Below, piece by piece: positions 15,480 to 24,092 of a DNA stretch of 64,000 nt; within the stretch, counting starts at the first letter, position 1, and every line of letters begins with the position of its first letter. Location: positions 5,402,001-5,466,000 of the forward strand of contig NZ_CP130886.1 of assembly GCF_030622045.1 (NCBI RefSeq), written 5' to 3'. This DNA is from Planctellipticum variicoloris. GTDB lineage: Bacteria; Planctomycetota; Planctomycetia; Planctomycetales; Planctomycetaceae. A program made the position numbers and the translations under genes. The notes under the pieces are model-generated. The model searched no databases, was not told where the DNA came from, and saw only the letters and a list, made by a program, of their open reading frames with translations.

Positions 15480-15680
15480 ACTCTCTTCGGAAGAAAATAC
15501 GAACCGCGAATTGCACGAATGAACGCGAATTCAGTTATAGATATAGAGCGTTCTCGCCCGCGAGAGCAGGGGGTTCACGAAACCAGTACCGCGGCAGGAG
15601 CAAGGTTCTATCCACCCTCCACGGGCGTCACTCCATGCCGCTCCGGGTGTCCGCGTAAAGTTTTCGGCCCTGTTGATGAC

Positions 15681-15720
15681 GACCGGGGCATCGCGAAGGC
15701 GCTCCAGCCCCGGCCACCCG
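15681..15720. repeat. GACCGGGGC...CCAGCCCCGGCCACCCG repeat, copy 2
   Basis: It has the same arms as the copy at 14388-14424, here with the centre ATCGCGAAGGCGCT. It lies downstream of the hypothetical membrane gene. A looser relative (ending gaccccagccaccc) is near 23250-23290. Confidence 0.55.
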
Positions 15721-15749
15721 GATTAATTCGAATCGCAACGCTCTGGCGG

Positions 15750-16259
15750 TCAGCCTTCCGCTGTCAGCTTTTTGCTTTCCGCATGGATGGCCTGGAGCTC
15801 TTCCTGTTCCAGCCGGCGGATGTAACGGGCGAAGTCTTCGTCTTCCCCCTGCAGCAGGCGCGGCAGCAACCGGCGGAAATCGGCCCGCCGACACCATTCC
15901 CGCATGTAGTCGTCCCATGAGTGCCACCGTCGGGCCTGCCGGGTCGTCATCTGGTCTTCGAAGGCGGTCAGATAGGCCCGTTCGAACAGCGAGATCAGGA
16001 TGTCGAAGATGACCTGCCGCCGCTCTTCCTGCTCGGGGGTCAGATCGAAATTCGCGGACTGCGTTCGCAACTGCAGATCCGGATTGGCCAGCACGAGCTT
16101 CAAGAACTCGTGATACGCATCCGAGAGGAGCAGGTAGACCTCTTCTTCTTCGTTCTCGCGTTCTTTCCGCTGTTCGTAAATGAACGTCCCGATCGCCAGC
16201 GGCAGCCCGAAGACCGTGACAATGTAACTGGCCAGCTCGAAACACTCAGTGACGGTCAT
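15750..16259 (-). CDS. Hypothetical membrane-anchored helical protein
   Basis: A 169-residue protein starting MTVTECFELASYIVTVFGLP. One hydrophobic helix (about residues 7-27) is followed by a highly charged helical region (YEQRKERENEEEEVYLLLSD) and further helices rich in Arg, Glu and Leu up to the C-terminus (YIRRLEQEELQAIHAESKK). This resembles small bacterial proteins with one N-terminal span and a cytoplasmic helical domain, but I do not recognise a named family. The ATG at 16259 is chosen as the first one before the helix; the upstream sequence is phrase-repeat DNA and has no good ribosome-binding site. Confidence 0.6.
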   Translation of the reverse strand: MTVTECFELASYIVTVFGLPLAIGTFIYEQRKERENEEEEVYLLLSDAYHEFLKLVLANPDLQLRTQSANFDLTPEQEERRQVIFDILISLFERAYLTAFEDQMTTRQARRWHSWDDYMREWCRRADFRRLLPRLLQGEDEDFARYIRRLEQEELQAIHAESKKLTAEG

Positions 16260-16264
16260 GGGAA

Positions 16265-16357
16265 AGTCCGTTGAGAGTTGAGAGTTGAGAGTAAGAACGT
16301 CCGCTCGCACCTTTGCCACTGACAACTGACAACTGACAACTGACCAATCACCAATCA
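16265..16357. repeat. Phrase repeats (ttgagag / ctgacaa families)
   Basis: Tandem 'gttgagagttgagag' on the left and tandem 'actgacaactgacaactgac' followed by 'caatcaccaatcacc' on the right fill the gap between two minus-strand genes. The right end runs up to the stop codon of the alpha/beta hydrolase gene. Confidence 0.6.
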
Positions 16358-17176
16358 CCGATTCGTAGACTTCACAATGAATTCCACGATCGGCGTCGAG
16401 TCTTCCAGGCCGTGCGGATGATGCTTCACCCCCGGCTTGGCGATCAGGGTGATGTCGCCCCCCAGTTTCCGGTAGCGCTCGGCGACCAGGCCGGTGTTCT
16501 CTTCCCACGGGACGACTTCGTCGGCGTCGCCGTAGACGTGCAGCAACGGGACCCCGGCTTTCGCCAGCGGCGCCAGGTTGTCGACCGGGTTCTTGGCATA
16601 CGCCAGCGCCTCGGCCTCATTGGCGAACCCATATTGCGACAGGACCAGGTCCCAGTCCCGTTTGCTCCCCGGCCCCTTCCCTTTCCCGCCAGGCCAGCTC
16701 TTGAAGTCGCAGACCGGGGCGTCGGCGTAGATGCAGGCAACTTTGTCGGGATTCGCCGCCGCCCAGTTGTAGCAGTAGAGCCCGCCCCGGCTGAGACCGA
16801 CCAGCGCGGCCTTCTTCGCGAAGCCGTATTTGCCGGTCAGCTCGGCGTAGAAGTCGTTCCAGAAGCGAACCGCCTCGGGCGAGCCGAGCCGGTCCGGGAC
16901 GCTCATGTAGACGATATGAAACCCTTTGCCGAGCAACGCAATGTCCGGGGCGGGCTTATGGCCGAAGAACTCGCCATGCCAGACCCAGGGCCTCCCGGGA
17001 GCGGCTTCCTTCGGCGTCACGACCAGCACCGGCTTGCCGGCGACTTCAAAGTCGTACCGTGTGAAGCCATGCCAGTCGGAAGTTTTTCCAGGAAACGGGG
17101 GCAGATCCGCGGCGAGGGCGGGGCTGACGAGAAATGCGACCACGGACGCCAGACAGCCGAGTCTCAAGTACGACAT
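16355..17176 (-). CDS. Exported alpha/beta hydrolase
   Basis: A 273-residue exported protein: a signal peptide (MSYLRLGCLASVVAFLVSPALA) and an alpha/beta-hydrolase fold. The nucleophile elbow is GLSRGG. The likely acid is the Asp in VYGDADEVVPWEEN, and the likely base is a His in KPGVKHHPHGLED. WVWHGEFFGHKPAPDIALL precedes the nucleophile region, as in planctomycete esterase/lipase-like proteins. It probably hydrolyses an ester outside the cytoplasm; the substrate is unknown. The ATG at 17176 gives the intact signal peptide. The gene is divergent from the PEP-CTERM gene at 17503. Confidence 0.8.
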   Translation of the reverse strand: MSYLRLGCLASVVAFLVSPALAADLPPFPGKTSDWHGFTRYDFEVAGKPVLVVTPKEAAPGRPWVWHGEFFGHKPAPDIALLGKGFHIVYMSVPDRLGSPEAVRFWNDFYAELTGKYGFAKKAALVGLSRGGLYCYNWAAANPDKVACIYADAPVCDFKSWPGGKGKGPGSKRDWDLVLSQYGFANEAEALAYAKNPVDNLAPLAKAGVPLLHVYGDADEVVPWEENTGLVAERYRKLGGDITLIAKPGVKHHPHGLEDSTPIVEFIVKSTNR

Positions 17177-17502
17177 CAAAGATTCCCAAGTCACGGAGTG
17201 GTGAGAGTTTGCGGCACACGTGACGTTTACTGTCACCTGCTGCGCGACTGCCGTCAACAGGGAGCGGTCGTCTTCCGCGCTCGCCGGCGTCCTCCCCCAA
17301 TGCGGCCCTCAAACTGCCTTTGCCGTCAATCTCGCCGCGACCTGGCAGATTCTTTGGGGGAATGGGCAGTCTGGCTCTAGTTTTTGGCGGCCCGGAGATT
17401 AGTATTTGCACGCACTCGGCGGAGTATTTTGCCGTATTTCCGGACTTGGCGGCGGTTCGTCAGTCGGAGGCCGAGAGTTTTCGAAAGTGATCAGGTCGTT
17501 CG
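17177..17502. other. Divergent intergenic region
   Basis: These 326 bases separate the hydrolase and the PEP-CTERM gene, which are transcribed away from each other. The part from about 17380 to 17460 is richer in A and T (tagtttttggcgg, attagtatttgc, gagtattttgccg) and probably holds the promoter of the PEP-CTERM gene, but no clear -35/-10 pair stands out. Confidence 0.4.
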
Positions 17503-18609
17503 ATGCATTACAGGAGTTTCACGCGTGGTGCCGGGATGTTGCTCTGCTGCGCCATCGGGCTGCTTGCCGTAACCTCTTCTGCAGAAGCCGCTTTCATCAA
17601 TCTCGGTCCGGCCGGTGACTTCAATGTCTTCACGCTCGGGAATCTGACGAGCACGAACAGCGACATTGAAGGACGAGTCGCCGTCGGCGGCAACGCTCAG
17701 TTCTCGTCGTACTCGATCGGAAACAAGGCCGGCACTTCGTCCACCAACCTGATCGTCGGGGGGAACTTCGTCAATCAGTCTGGCAGCGTCACGGGAAACG
17801 TCCTGGTGGGCGGCAACGTCAACTGGCACAATCCGACGATTCAAGGAAATCTCGCCGTGAACGGAAATGCCACGTTCACCGGCGGCGGCTCGATCAGCGG
17901 GACGGTTGATGTGGCAGGAACCTACACGGCGCCCGGGTACTTTCATGCCGACTCCAATAATCCGGCGACGGCCTTCCCGTTCAGCTTTTCGGAGGTTGCC
18001 GATTACCTGATGGCCGAATCGGACTACCTGGCGTCGCTGGCGGCGACAGGGACCTCAACCACTCAATATGGAACGCTGACGCTCGATGGCTCGAATGTGG
18101 TCGGGTCGACAGTCATCTTCAACGTGGCGGCGGCAGACCTGTCTGCGGCCCATACGCTGGTCATCAAGGCCGGCGCCGGCGTGACGGTCGTGGTGAACGT
18201 CACCGGCGGAACTGCTTCGATGCATAACATGGGGATCTCATTCGCCGGCGGCGTCGACCGTCAGCATGTCGTCTACAATTTCGCCGACGCGACCAGCATT
18301 ACGCTCGGGGGCATCGCCGTCGAAGGGACCATTCTGGCTCCCCAGGCCACCGTCAATTTCAGCAATGGCCAGATTAACGGTTCGCTGATCGTCGGTCACT
18401 TCACGGGAGGCGGGGAATCGCACAATGTGCTGTTCCAAGGGACTTTGCCCGTTCCTCCGCCCCCGACTCCCAATCCCAATGTCCCGGCCGGCAGTCCGGT
18501 CGTCCCGGAGCCGGGAACATTCGCCCTGGCGGCGTTCGGGCTGGCGGCGTTCTTTGGACGAGCAGGTCTGCGCCGGCGACGCGAAGCAGAAAAGTCGAAC
18601 CCGATCTGA
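17503..18609 (+). CDS. PEP-CTERM protein with a choice-of-anchor A domain
   Basis: A 368-residue secreted protein. Residues 1-29 are a signal peptide (ending SSAEAA). Residues ~32-320 form a beta-helix-like domain of the choice-of-anchor A family: it opens NLGPAGDFNVFTLGNLT, contains many VGGNxxx and GNLAVNGNA repeats, and ends VEGTILAPQATVNFSNGQI then GSLIVGHF. A proline-rich spacer leads to a C-terminal sorting signal VVPEPGTFALAAFGLAAF plus an Arg-rich tail (RRRR). PEP-CTERM signals are processed by an exosortase/XrtA system, usually linked to exopolysaccharide and surface display. No exosortase gene is in this window. A GC-rich hairpin follows. Confidence 0.9.
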   Translation: MHYRSFTRGAGMLLCCAIGLLAVTSSAEAAFINLGPAGDFNVFTLGNLTSTNSDIEGRVAVGGNAQFSSYSIGNKAGTSSTNLIVGGNFVNQSGSVTGNVLVGGNVNWHNPTIQGNLAVNGNATFTGGGSISGTVDVAGTYTAPGYFHADSNNPATAFPFSFSEVADYLMAESDYLASLAATGTSTTQYGTLTLDGSNVVGSTVIFNVAAADLSAAHTLVIKAGAGVTVVVNVTGGTASMHNMGISFAGGVDRQHVVYNFADATSITLGGIAVEGTILAPQATVNFSNGQINGSLIVGHFTGGGESHNVLFQGTLPVPPPPTPNPNVPAGSPVVPEPGTFALAAFGLAAFFGRAGLRRRREAEKSNPI

Positions 18610-18636
18610 CCCGTCAAAGGAATCGCATCGACAAAG

Positions 18637-18677
18637 GCAGGCCCCGCACTCCGTAATTACCGGCGTGCGGGGCCTGC
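18637..18677. terminator. Terminator-like hairpin between convergent genes
   Basis: A perfect 13-base stem, GCAGGCCCCGCAC / GTGCGGGGCCTGC, encloses a 15-base loop. It stands between the PEP-CTERM gene and the convergent metallopeptidase gene and may serve both. There is no long T-run on the plus strand. Confidence 0.65.
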
Positions 18678-18744
18678 TCGTTGAATTGACCTCTGGAACA
18701 GGGAGCGGTTGGGCGAAAGGGGCCGTCACGGACCGATGCGCTGG

Positions 18745-20916
18745 TTACTGCTGCTCAAACCAATGGCTGCCGGAAGACTCGAAGACCAGATCCGCCGTCC
18801 CGTCCGGTTGGACTTCCACTGACAGCTTGTGATTCGCCAGCAGTTCCCGATAGAACGTCACGCCGCCGTCGACGGGTTTCTGCACGTTGTTCTCAACCTT
18901 GATGATCGTCCCGACCTTCGAGAGCGCGTCCTGGGCCAGTCGAGCGAGCGCCTGCGCCTGCTGCTCGGCGGCGCGGGCCTGTTCGGCATTCGGATAGCAG
19001 CAGCGCATCCGGACGGCCAACCGGTTTCCGGGCGTAATGTCGACGCCCAGAGCCGCGGCTTCGGCGTGCTGCAGCAGATCGTTCGCGATCTTGTCTCCCG
19101 GTTCGTCGGAGTCGTTCAGATTGTGCCGTTTCAGCGAAGCCGCGGGCAGGACCATTGTCAGCACGCCGCCGCCGACGCTGCGCCGCAGGCGAGCGGCATT
19201 CGGCGACAGAACTGCTGGTTGCGCCGGAAAGACGTGCTTCAGCTCCTCCTCGCCAAAGACCAGCACCAGCGTCCCGGGATCGGGATAGGCCGCGCACATT
19301 CGCAACGGCTTGTCGGGCGACGTGAAGACGTCCGTCGAAACCGGTACGTAGGAAATCCCGCGGAACTGCAGAACCGCGTCGGCGTCGGCCGGCAATCCAG
19401 CAGTCAACTCTCCGCTGACCTTCATCTGCACTCGCAGAGATCGGGCACCGAGGCTCAGTTGATGCTTATGATCGTCCGGCGTATCGGGCCGATAGGCAAG
19501 CATGATGTGCATGTCCGCCGCAATCGTCTCGACATCGTTCTTGACAATTGCATCGAGCACAGTCCTGACAATTGCAGCTCCTGTCTGGCCGATCATTTCG
19601 TCGATGTTTTCGAACATCTCATCCAGCACGCCGCGGCGGAGATCCGCGGTAATCACCTTTCCGGCCGGACCGCTGAGAAACTCCTTCAGATGAACCTCCA
19701 GCAGCCCCCCGTCGGCGTGCGGAGTCACCAGCGGAGCCTCGATTTTCCGCGAAAAGGCGGCTGCAGGTTCCGAAAGCGGCCGCTCCGTGGCTTCAGCCGT
19801 GACAACCCGCGACGCTTTCCCGTCGCCCAGTTCCTCCGGCTCCTCCGCGGCGGGCAACTGCAGCCCGCAGGCGAGGGCGATGGCGGCGCAAAGCGCCGCC
19901 GGCCTGATCCAGTTCCACAAGCGAGTTGTGGAGACAGTGCGACCTTCCCTGGTCTGCAACATTTCGACTCTCCTCAGCAGCAGGCCGGTCAGGACCGGCG
20001 CAAGTGTGGTGCGCTCGGGGCGGATGTCGCACCGCAGCGCCAAGGTTGACAGCGTTTTCAAATAGGCGGCCGCCCCGCCGCACGCTTCGGCGGCAGTGCG
20101 GTCGGCGGCAAGCTCCTGCTCCAGGACCAGTCGGCGGTGCAGCCAGTAAACGAGCGGCTGGCAGGCATGCAGGACCAGGACCACCTCGGCCAGCCAGCGC
20201 CAGCGGAGGTCTCCTTGGCGGATGTGGGCCAGTTCGTGAGCGAGGACCAGCCGCAGCTCGGCGGCGGACCAGTCTCGCCAGTCGTCCGGCAACAGAATGA
20301 CGGGTCGCCGCCAGCCAATGACGGCGGCCTGTGACAGCGCGGACGTCTCGCGGAGCAGCACCGGGCCGCGCAATCCGTAACGCTGCTGCAGCGATTCCAG
20401 TTCCGCGGCCAGGGCGTCGTCGGTTAACGGCCGGCTCGCGCGCCAGAGCGCGTGCAGCCGCCGCGCGGCGAGACTCAATCGGACAGTCGCCAGCGTGGCC
20501 AGCAGCGCCAAGGGAACGACCACCCACCACCGCCAGCGCGGCCAGGCGGCCTGTGCGGTCCGGGCGCCCAGCAGCGACAGAGCGCTGCGGCTCACGTCCT
20601 GCAATTGCGACCAGGAGATCGCAATGCCGCGATTCGCCGTCGAGTCCGCTTCGGTCGAGGGAACGCTGACGGTCGTCTCCCGGCCTGAATTCGTTGCAGA
20701 ACTCGCCACGGTCATCCGGCCGGGCCAGTTGCCCGGCAGCGGTCGAGCGAACGCCAGCAGGCTGAGGAGCAGCACGCCAGCGAACGCGGCCTGGCACAAT
20801 CTCAGTCGTTCGCTGCCGTTCCATTGTCGCACGCGGCCCAGCAGACCGAGTGCAACTGCTGTGACGAGGGCGACCTGCAGCAGACAGGCCGCGAGGGAGG
20901 CTTCCCAGTCGGTCAT
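18745..20916 (-). CDS. BlaR1-like M56 metallopeptidase (membrane sensor)
   Basis: A 723-residue membrane protein. Helices lie at about residues 8-27, 42-58 and 130-150, followed by a cytoplasmic M56 peptidase domain. The zinc site is HELAH (residues 227-231), with the third ligand in EQELAAD (about 266-272), as in BlaR1/MecR1. A further helix (about 330-350) leads to a ~370-residue C-terminal region. This is not the penicillin-binding sensor of BlaR1 and was not recognised. Such proteins sense a signal outside the cell and cause cleavage of a BlaI-type repressor. The gene overlaps the upstream blaI-like gene as ATGA, so the pair is co-transcribed. The signal sensed is unknown, and no beta-lactamase gene is adjacent. 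Confidence 0.85.
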   Translation of the reverse strand: MTDWEASLAACLLQVALVTAVALGLLGRVRQWNGSERLRLCQAAFAGVLLLSLLAFARPLPGNWPGRMTVASSATNSGRETTVSVPSTEADSTANRGIAISWSQLQDVSRSALSLLGARTAQAAWPRWRWWVVVPLALLATLATVRLSLAARRLHALWRASRPLTDDALAAELESLQQRYGLRGPVLLRETSALSQAAVIGWRRPVILLPDDWRDWSAAELRLVLAHELAHIRQGDLRWRWLAEVVLVLHACQPLVYWLHRRLVLEQELAADRTAAEACGGAAAYLKTLSTLALRCDIRPERTTLAPVLTGLLLRRVEMLQTREGRTVSTTRLWNWIRPAALCAAIALACGLQLPAAEEPEELGDGKASRVVTAEATERPLSEPAAAFSRKIEAPLVTPHADGGLLEVHLKEFLSGPAGKVITADLRRGVLDEMFENIDEMIGQTGAAIVRTVLDAIVKNDVETIAADMHIMLAYRPDTPDDHKHQLSLGARSLRVQMKVSGELTAGLPADADAVLQFRGISYVPVSTDVFTSPDKPLRMCAAYPDPGTLVLVFGEEELKHVFPAQPAVLSPNAARLRRSVGGGVLTMVLPAASLKRHNLNDSDEPGDKIANDLLQHAEAAALGVDITPGNRLAVRMRCCYPNAEQARAAEQQAQALARLAQDALSKVGTIIKVENNVQKPVDGGVTFYRELLANHKLSVEVQPDGTADLVFESSGSHWFEQQ

Positions 20917-21296
20917 GGCCCGTCCTCCTTCAGAATGTCTTCGAGGACGGCCCGTTCGCGGCTGGTGAGTCGTTTCTGGCCCAGGAGCTGCACGAGGAGC
21001 TGTTCGCGCGACCCCTGGAAGACCCGCTTCAGCAGATCGCCGACGAGCGACTGCGAGATTTCGTCGAACGACCGGCGGGACCGGTAGCGGAACGGTCGTT
21101 CGTCGGTGGTCGCTGCGAGGCAGTCCTTTTCGACGAGGATGCGGACCAGATTGGCGACGGTGACGTAGGCCAGGTCGGTGCCGGCTTTCGCAAGGAGGTC
21201 GCGGGCCTCCTGGGCGGTCAGATCGCCGTGCCGCCAGTAGACGTGCATCACATCCAGCTCGCGCTGGGTGAGCTGCGGATCGGGGGGGCGGGCCAT
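20913..21296 (-). CDS. blaI: BlaI/MecI-family repressor
   Basis: A 127-residue winged-helix repressor starting with an ATG six bases after a strong AAGGAGG site. It has the BlaI/MecI/CopY pattern: LTQRELDVMHVYWRHGDLTA, YVTVANLVRILVEKDCL and a wing RPFRYRSRR, then a C-terminal helical dimerisation region. It overlaps the metallopeptidase gene (ATGA). In this family the partner peptidase inactivates the repressor on stimulation. A promoter overlapped by ATTTGG/CCAAAT palindromes lies directly upstream and is the likely operator. The regulated genes probably include this operon itself. Confidence 0.88.
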   Translation of the reverse strand: MARPPDPQLTQRELDVMHVYWRHGDLTAQEARDLLAKAGTDLAYVTVANLVRILVEKDCLAATTDERPFRYRSRRSFDEISQSLVGDLLKRVFQGSREQLLVQLLGQKRLTSRERAVLEDILKEDGP

Positions 21297-21310
21297 GCTT
21301 CCTCCTTGAG

Positions 21311-21366
21311 ATTTGGCTTTCCAAATTTGGCGAGGCAAATATCGTGGGAGCGGGCGGGGGAGTCAA
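21311..21366 (-). promoter_or_regulatory. blaI promoter and candidate operator
   Basis: On the minus strand TTGACT (21366-21361), 17 bases and GATATT (21343-21338) form a fair promoter. Immediately downstream, the plus-strand sequence ATTTGG-CTTT-CCAAAT (21311-21326) is a perfect palindrome, and a second ATTTG...CAAAT pair (21325-21340) overlaps the -10 box. The AT-rich boxes stand out from the GC-rich surroundings. Confidence 0.6.
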
Positions 21367-21472
21367 GAGGAAAGGGAGTGAGGAGTGGCTGGTGGCGAAT
21401 GAGGAGCAGTCTCGTCCTCCCCATCCACGACCCACCAACCACTTCTTATGTGAATTCCGCGCAACAAACTCG

Positions 21473-21865
21473 CTATTTATGACGGGGACATAGGAGCATG
21501 CGCGTCGGCGGGCCACCGCCGGCGTTCCGGACGATTCCCGTCAAACCGGGCCTGATCAGGGCCCAGCGACGGGCTTTCCGAAAGGAAAGTCCGAGGGGCG
21601 CACCCCGTGTGCGCACAGCCTCGACGTCGAGCTTTTCCCCGTTCACCCGGCCAAACGACCGGCGAACCTGATCAACGTGACTGGACCGCCGGGACTTCCA
21701 CCGGCCATTCGAAACCGCCAGACGGACTCCGGCGGGGGAAGCGTAAAAGACTTCCCCCCGCCGGAGCCGATCGCGGTCCGCGCGCAGGGCACGCGCCTGC
21801 AAATTCGACGCAAAACGTCGGAACAAGGACGATCCGTCCAAGTACGTGCAAAGTTCCGTCGCCAA
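21473..21865 (-). CDS. Possible hypothetical protein
   Basis: A 130-codon open frame on the minus strand with a plausible coding third-base pattern. The frame stays open upstream to 21964 but without an ATG; the listed start is a TTG. The product is Arg-rich with no signal or membrane span (it includes [16 protein letters not shown] and [16 protein letters not shown]). No family was recognised. It may be a genuine small gene with an unusual start, the remnant of a longer gene, or chance. It fills most of the otherwise empty 820-base gap between blaI and cysK. Confidence 0.3.
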   Translation of the reverse strand: MATELCTYLDGSSLFRRFASNLQARALRADRDRLRRGEVFYASPAGVRLAVSNGRWKSRRSSHVDQVRRSFGRVNGEKLDVEAVRTRGAPLGLSFRKARRWALIRPGLTGIVRNAGGGPPTRMLLCPRHK

Positions 21866-22115
21866 CTCGCTGAATGACGCCTCGAAATCGCAGTCGGAGT
21901 GCGTGCGGGGAGTCTGCGAGTCGTGGCGGAGCGGCAGCGACGATCCCGCGACCTTGCGAATCTGTCAGCGGGCGACCCGCAACCCGAGGAGCACAGACGG
22001 ATCGACTGCCGTTGACCCCCGTCGTTTTCTGCGATACACCAGACTGCAAATTGCATTAACTCTCCGCCCGGCATGCGATTTCCGCGGCGGATGTCGCCCG
22101 GAAGGAGTCTCGCCG

Positions 22116-23045
22116 ATGCCGGTTTACGAGGATAATTCGCGTTCCATTGGCCACACGCCGCTCGTGCGGATCAATCGACTCACTCAAGGACTCGGAGCCA
22201 CGGTTCTGGCCAAGATCGAGGGCCGGAATCCCGCCTACAGCGTGAAGTGCCGCATCGGTGCGGCGATGATCTGGGACGCCGAAGAATCCGGCCAGTTGAA
22301 GCCCGGCATGCACGTCGTCGAGCCGACCAGCGGCAACACCGGCATCGCGCTGGCCTTTGTCTGTGCGGCCCGCGGCTATCCGCTGACGCTCACCATGCCG
22401 GAGACGATGTCGGTCGAACGCCGGATGATGCTCAAGGGCTTCGGGGCGAACCTGATTCTCACTCCCGGCGCCGACGGCATGAAGGGGGCGATCGCCAAGG
22501 CCGAGGAATTGTCGCAGCAACCCGGCTGGTACATGCCCCAGCAGTTCAAGAACCCGTCCAATCCCGCCATTCACTTCAAGACGACCGGTCCGGAGATCTG
22601 GGAAGACACTCAGGGGAAGGTCGACATCTTCGTGGCCGGCGTGGGGACCGGCGGCACGATCACTGGCGTCTCCCGTTACATCAAGAACGAAAAGAAGCAC
22701 CCGCTGCACGTCGTCGCAGTTGAACCGGCTTCCAGTCCGGTGCTGTCGGGGGGAGCGCCCGGCAAGCACAAGATCCAGGGGCTCGGGGCCGGGTTTGTAC
22801 CGGACATCCTCGACCGGAGCGTGATCAACGAAGTCCAGACCGTCTCCGACGAAGACTCTCTGGAGATCGCCAAGCGACTCGCGTGCGAGGAAGGGATCAC
22901 CTGCGGGATCAGTTGCGGGGCGGCGATGGCGGTGGCGCTGCGAATCGCGGCCCGGCCGGAGTCGGCCGGGAAAACGATCGTGGTGGTGCTGCCCGACTCC
23001 GGCGAGCGGTACCTGTCGACAGCGCTGTTTGAGGAATACCGATAG
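22116..23045 (+). CDS. cysK: Cysteine synthase A (O-acetylserine sulfhydrylase)
   Basis: A 309-residue cytoplasmic PLP enzyme that makes cysteine from O-acetylserine and sulfide. The family signature is complete: IGHTPLVRI near the N-terminus, the PLP lysine Lys44 in [11 protein letters not shown], the substrate loop [13 protein letters not shown], the phosphate-binding [10 protein letters not shown] and the C-terminal [14 protein letters not shown]. The ATG at 22116 follows AAGGAG by eight bases and gives the normal length; the frame is open further upstream, but that part has no family similarity. No cysE is adjacent. The gene appears to be monocistronic and is followed by a repeat-filled spacer. 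Confidence 0.95.
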   Translation: MPVYEDNSRSIGHTPLVRINRLTQGLGATVLAKIEGRNPAYSVKCRIGAAMIWDAEESGQLKPGMHVVEPTSGNTGIALAFVCAARGYPLTLTMPETMSVERRMMLKGFGANLILTPGADGMKGAIAKAEELSQQPGWYMPQQFKNPSNPAIHFKTTGPEIWEDTQGKVDIFVAGVGTGGTITGVSRYIKNEKKHPLHVVAVEPASSPVLSGGAPGKHKIQGLGAGFVPDILDRSVINEVQTVSDEDSLEIAKRLACEEGITCGISCGAAMAVALRIAARPESAGKTIVVVLPDSGERYLSTALFEEYR

Positions 23046-23427
23046 CCGTCCGGCACGGCCGACACAAAACGCTGTATTGCTGTATTGTCGGGGGGACTTG
23101 GGCGTACATCCCCAGGGGTGTCGGAGCGAAGCGCTCCTCAACCGCTGGCTCCTGAGGAACACGCCGATTTTGCGTTTGGAGAGATCCGTTGCCGGCGGGT
23201 GGCAGCGGTCGAGTCTTCGAGCCCCCAGAATTGAAGCCCGTTTGCATTTGCTGGGGGCGGTCGCAGACGCCCGACCCCAGCCACCCGTCCTCCGCAGAGC
23301 CTGCGTTCCTCCCCGACGAGTGCTCCCGCGGGGGCGGGGCAACGACTGTCTTTGACCCCTGTCGGGGTCATTGAATTGCTCTGCGCGGCCGAGACCGGCC
23401 ATAGCACCCTGTAACAGCGATGATCCG
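23046..23427. other. Intergenic region with hairpins and repeats
   Basis: The 382 bases between cysK and the convergent protease gene hold a tandem 'ctgtattgctgtattg', a hairpin GGAGCG/CGCTCC near 23121-23135, and a stretch ending gaccccagccaccc (about 23250-23287) that resembles the repeats at 14388 and 15681. I see no gene. Confidence 0.5.
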
Positions 23428-23901
<474 letters not shown>

Positions 23902-24092
23902 GGGATCTCTGGCGACGAAGTGAAGAAGAGGATTCACCGCGGAGACTCGGAGGACGCGGAGAAGAGAAGGAGAATACCGTTCTGAGTGAGGTCATAGAAC
24001 GCTGACTCGCGAGGGCATGATGGCGGTCGGAGAGGTCTCCGTCTAGACTCGGTTCCAGAACGGAACGGGTTGAAGAAGCACCGGGAGAGGGA

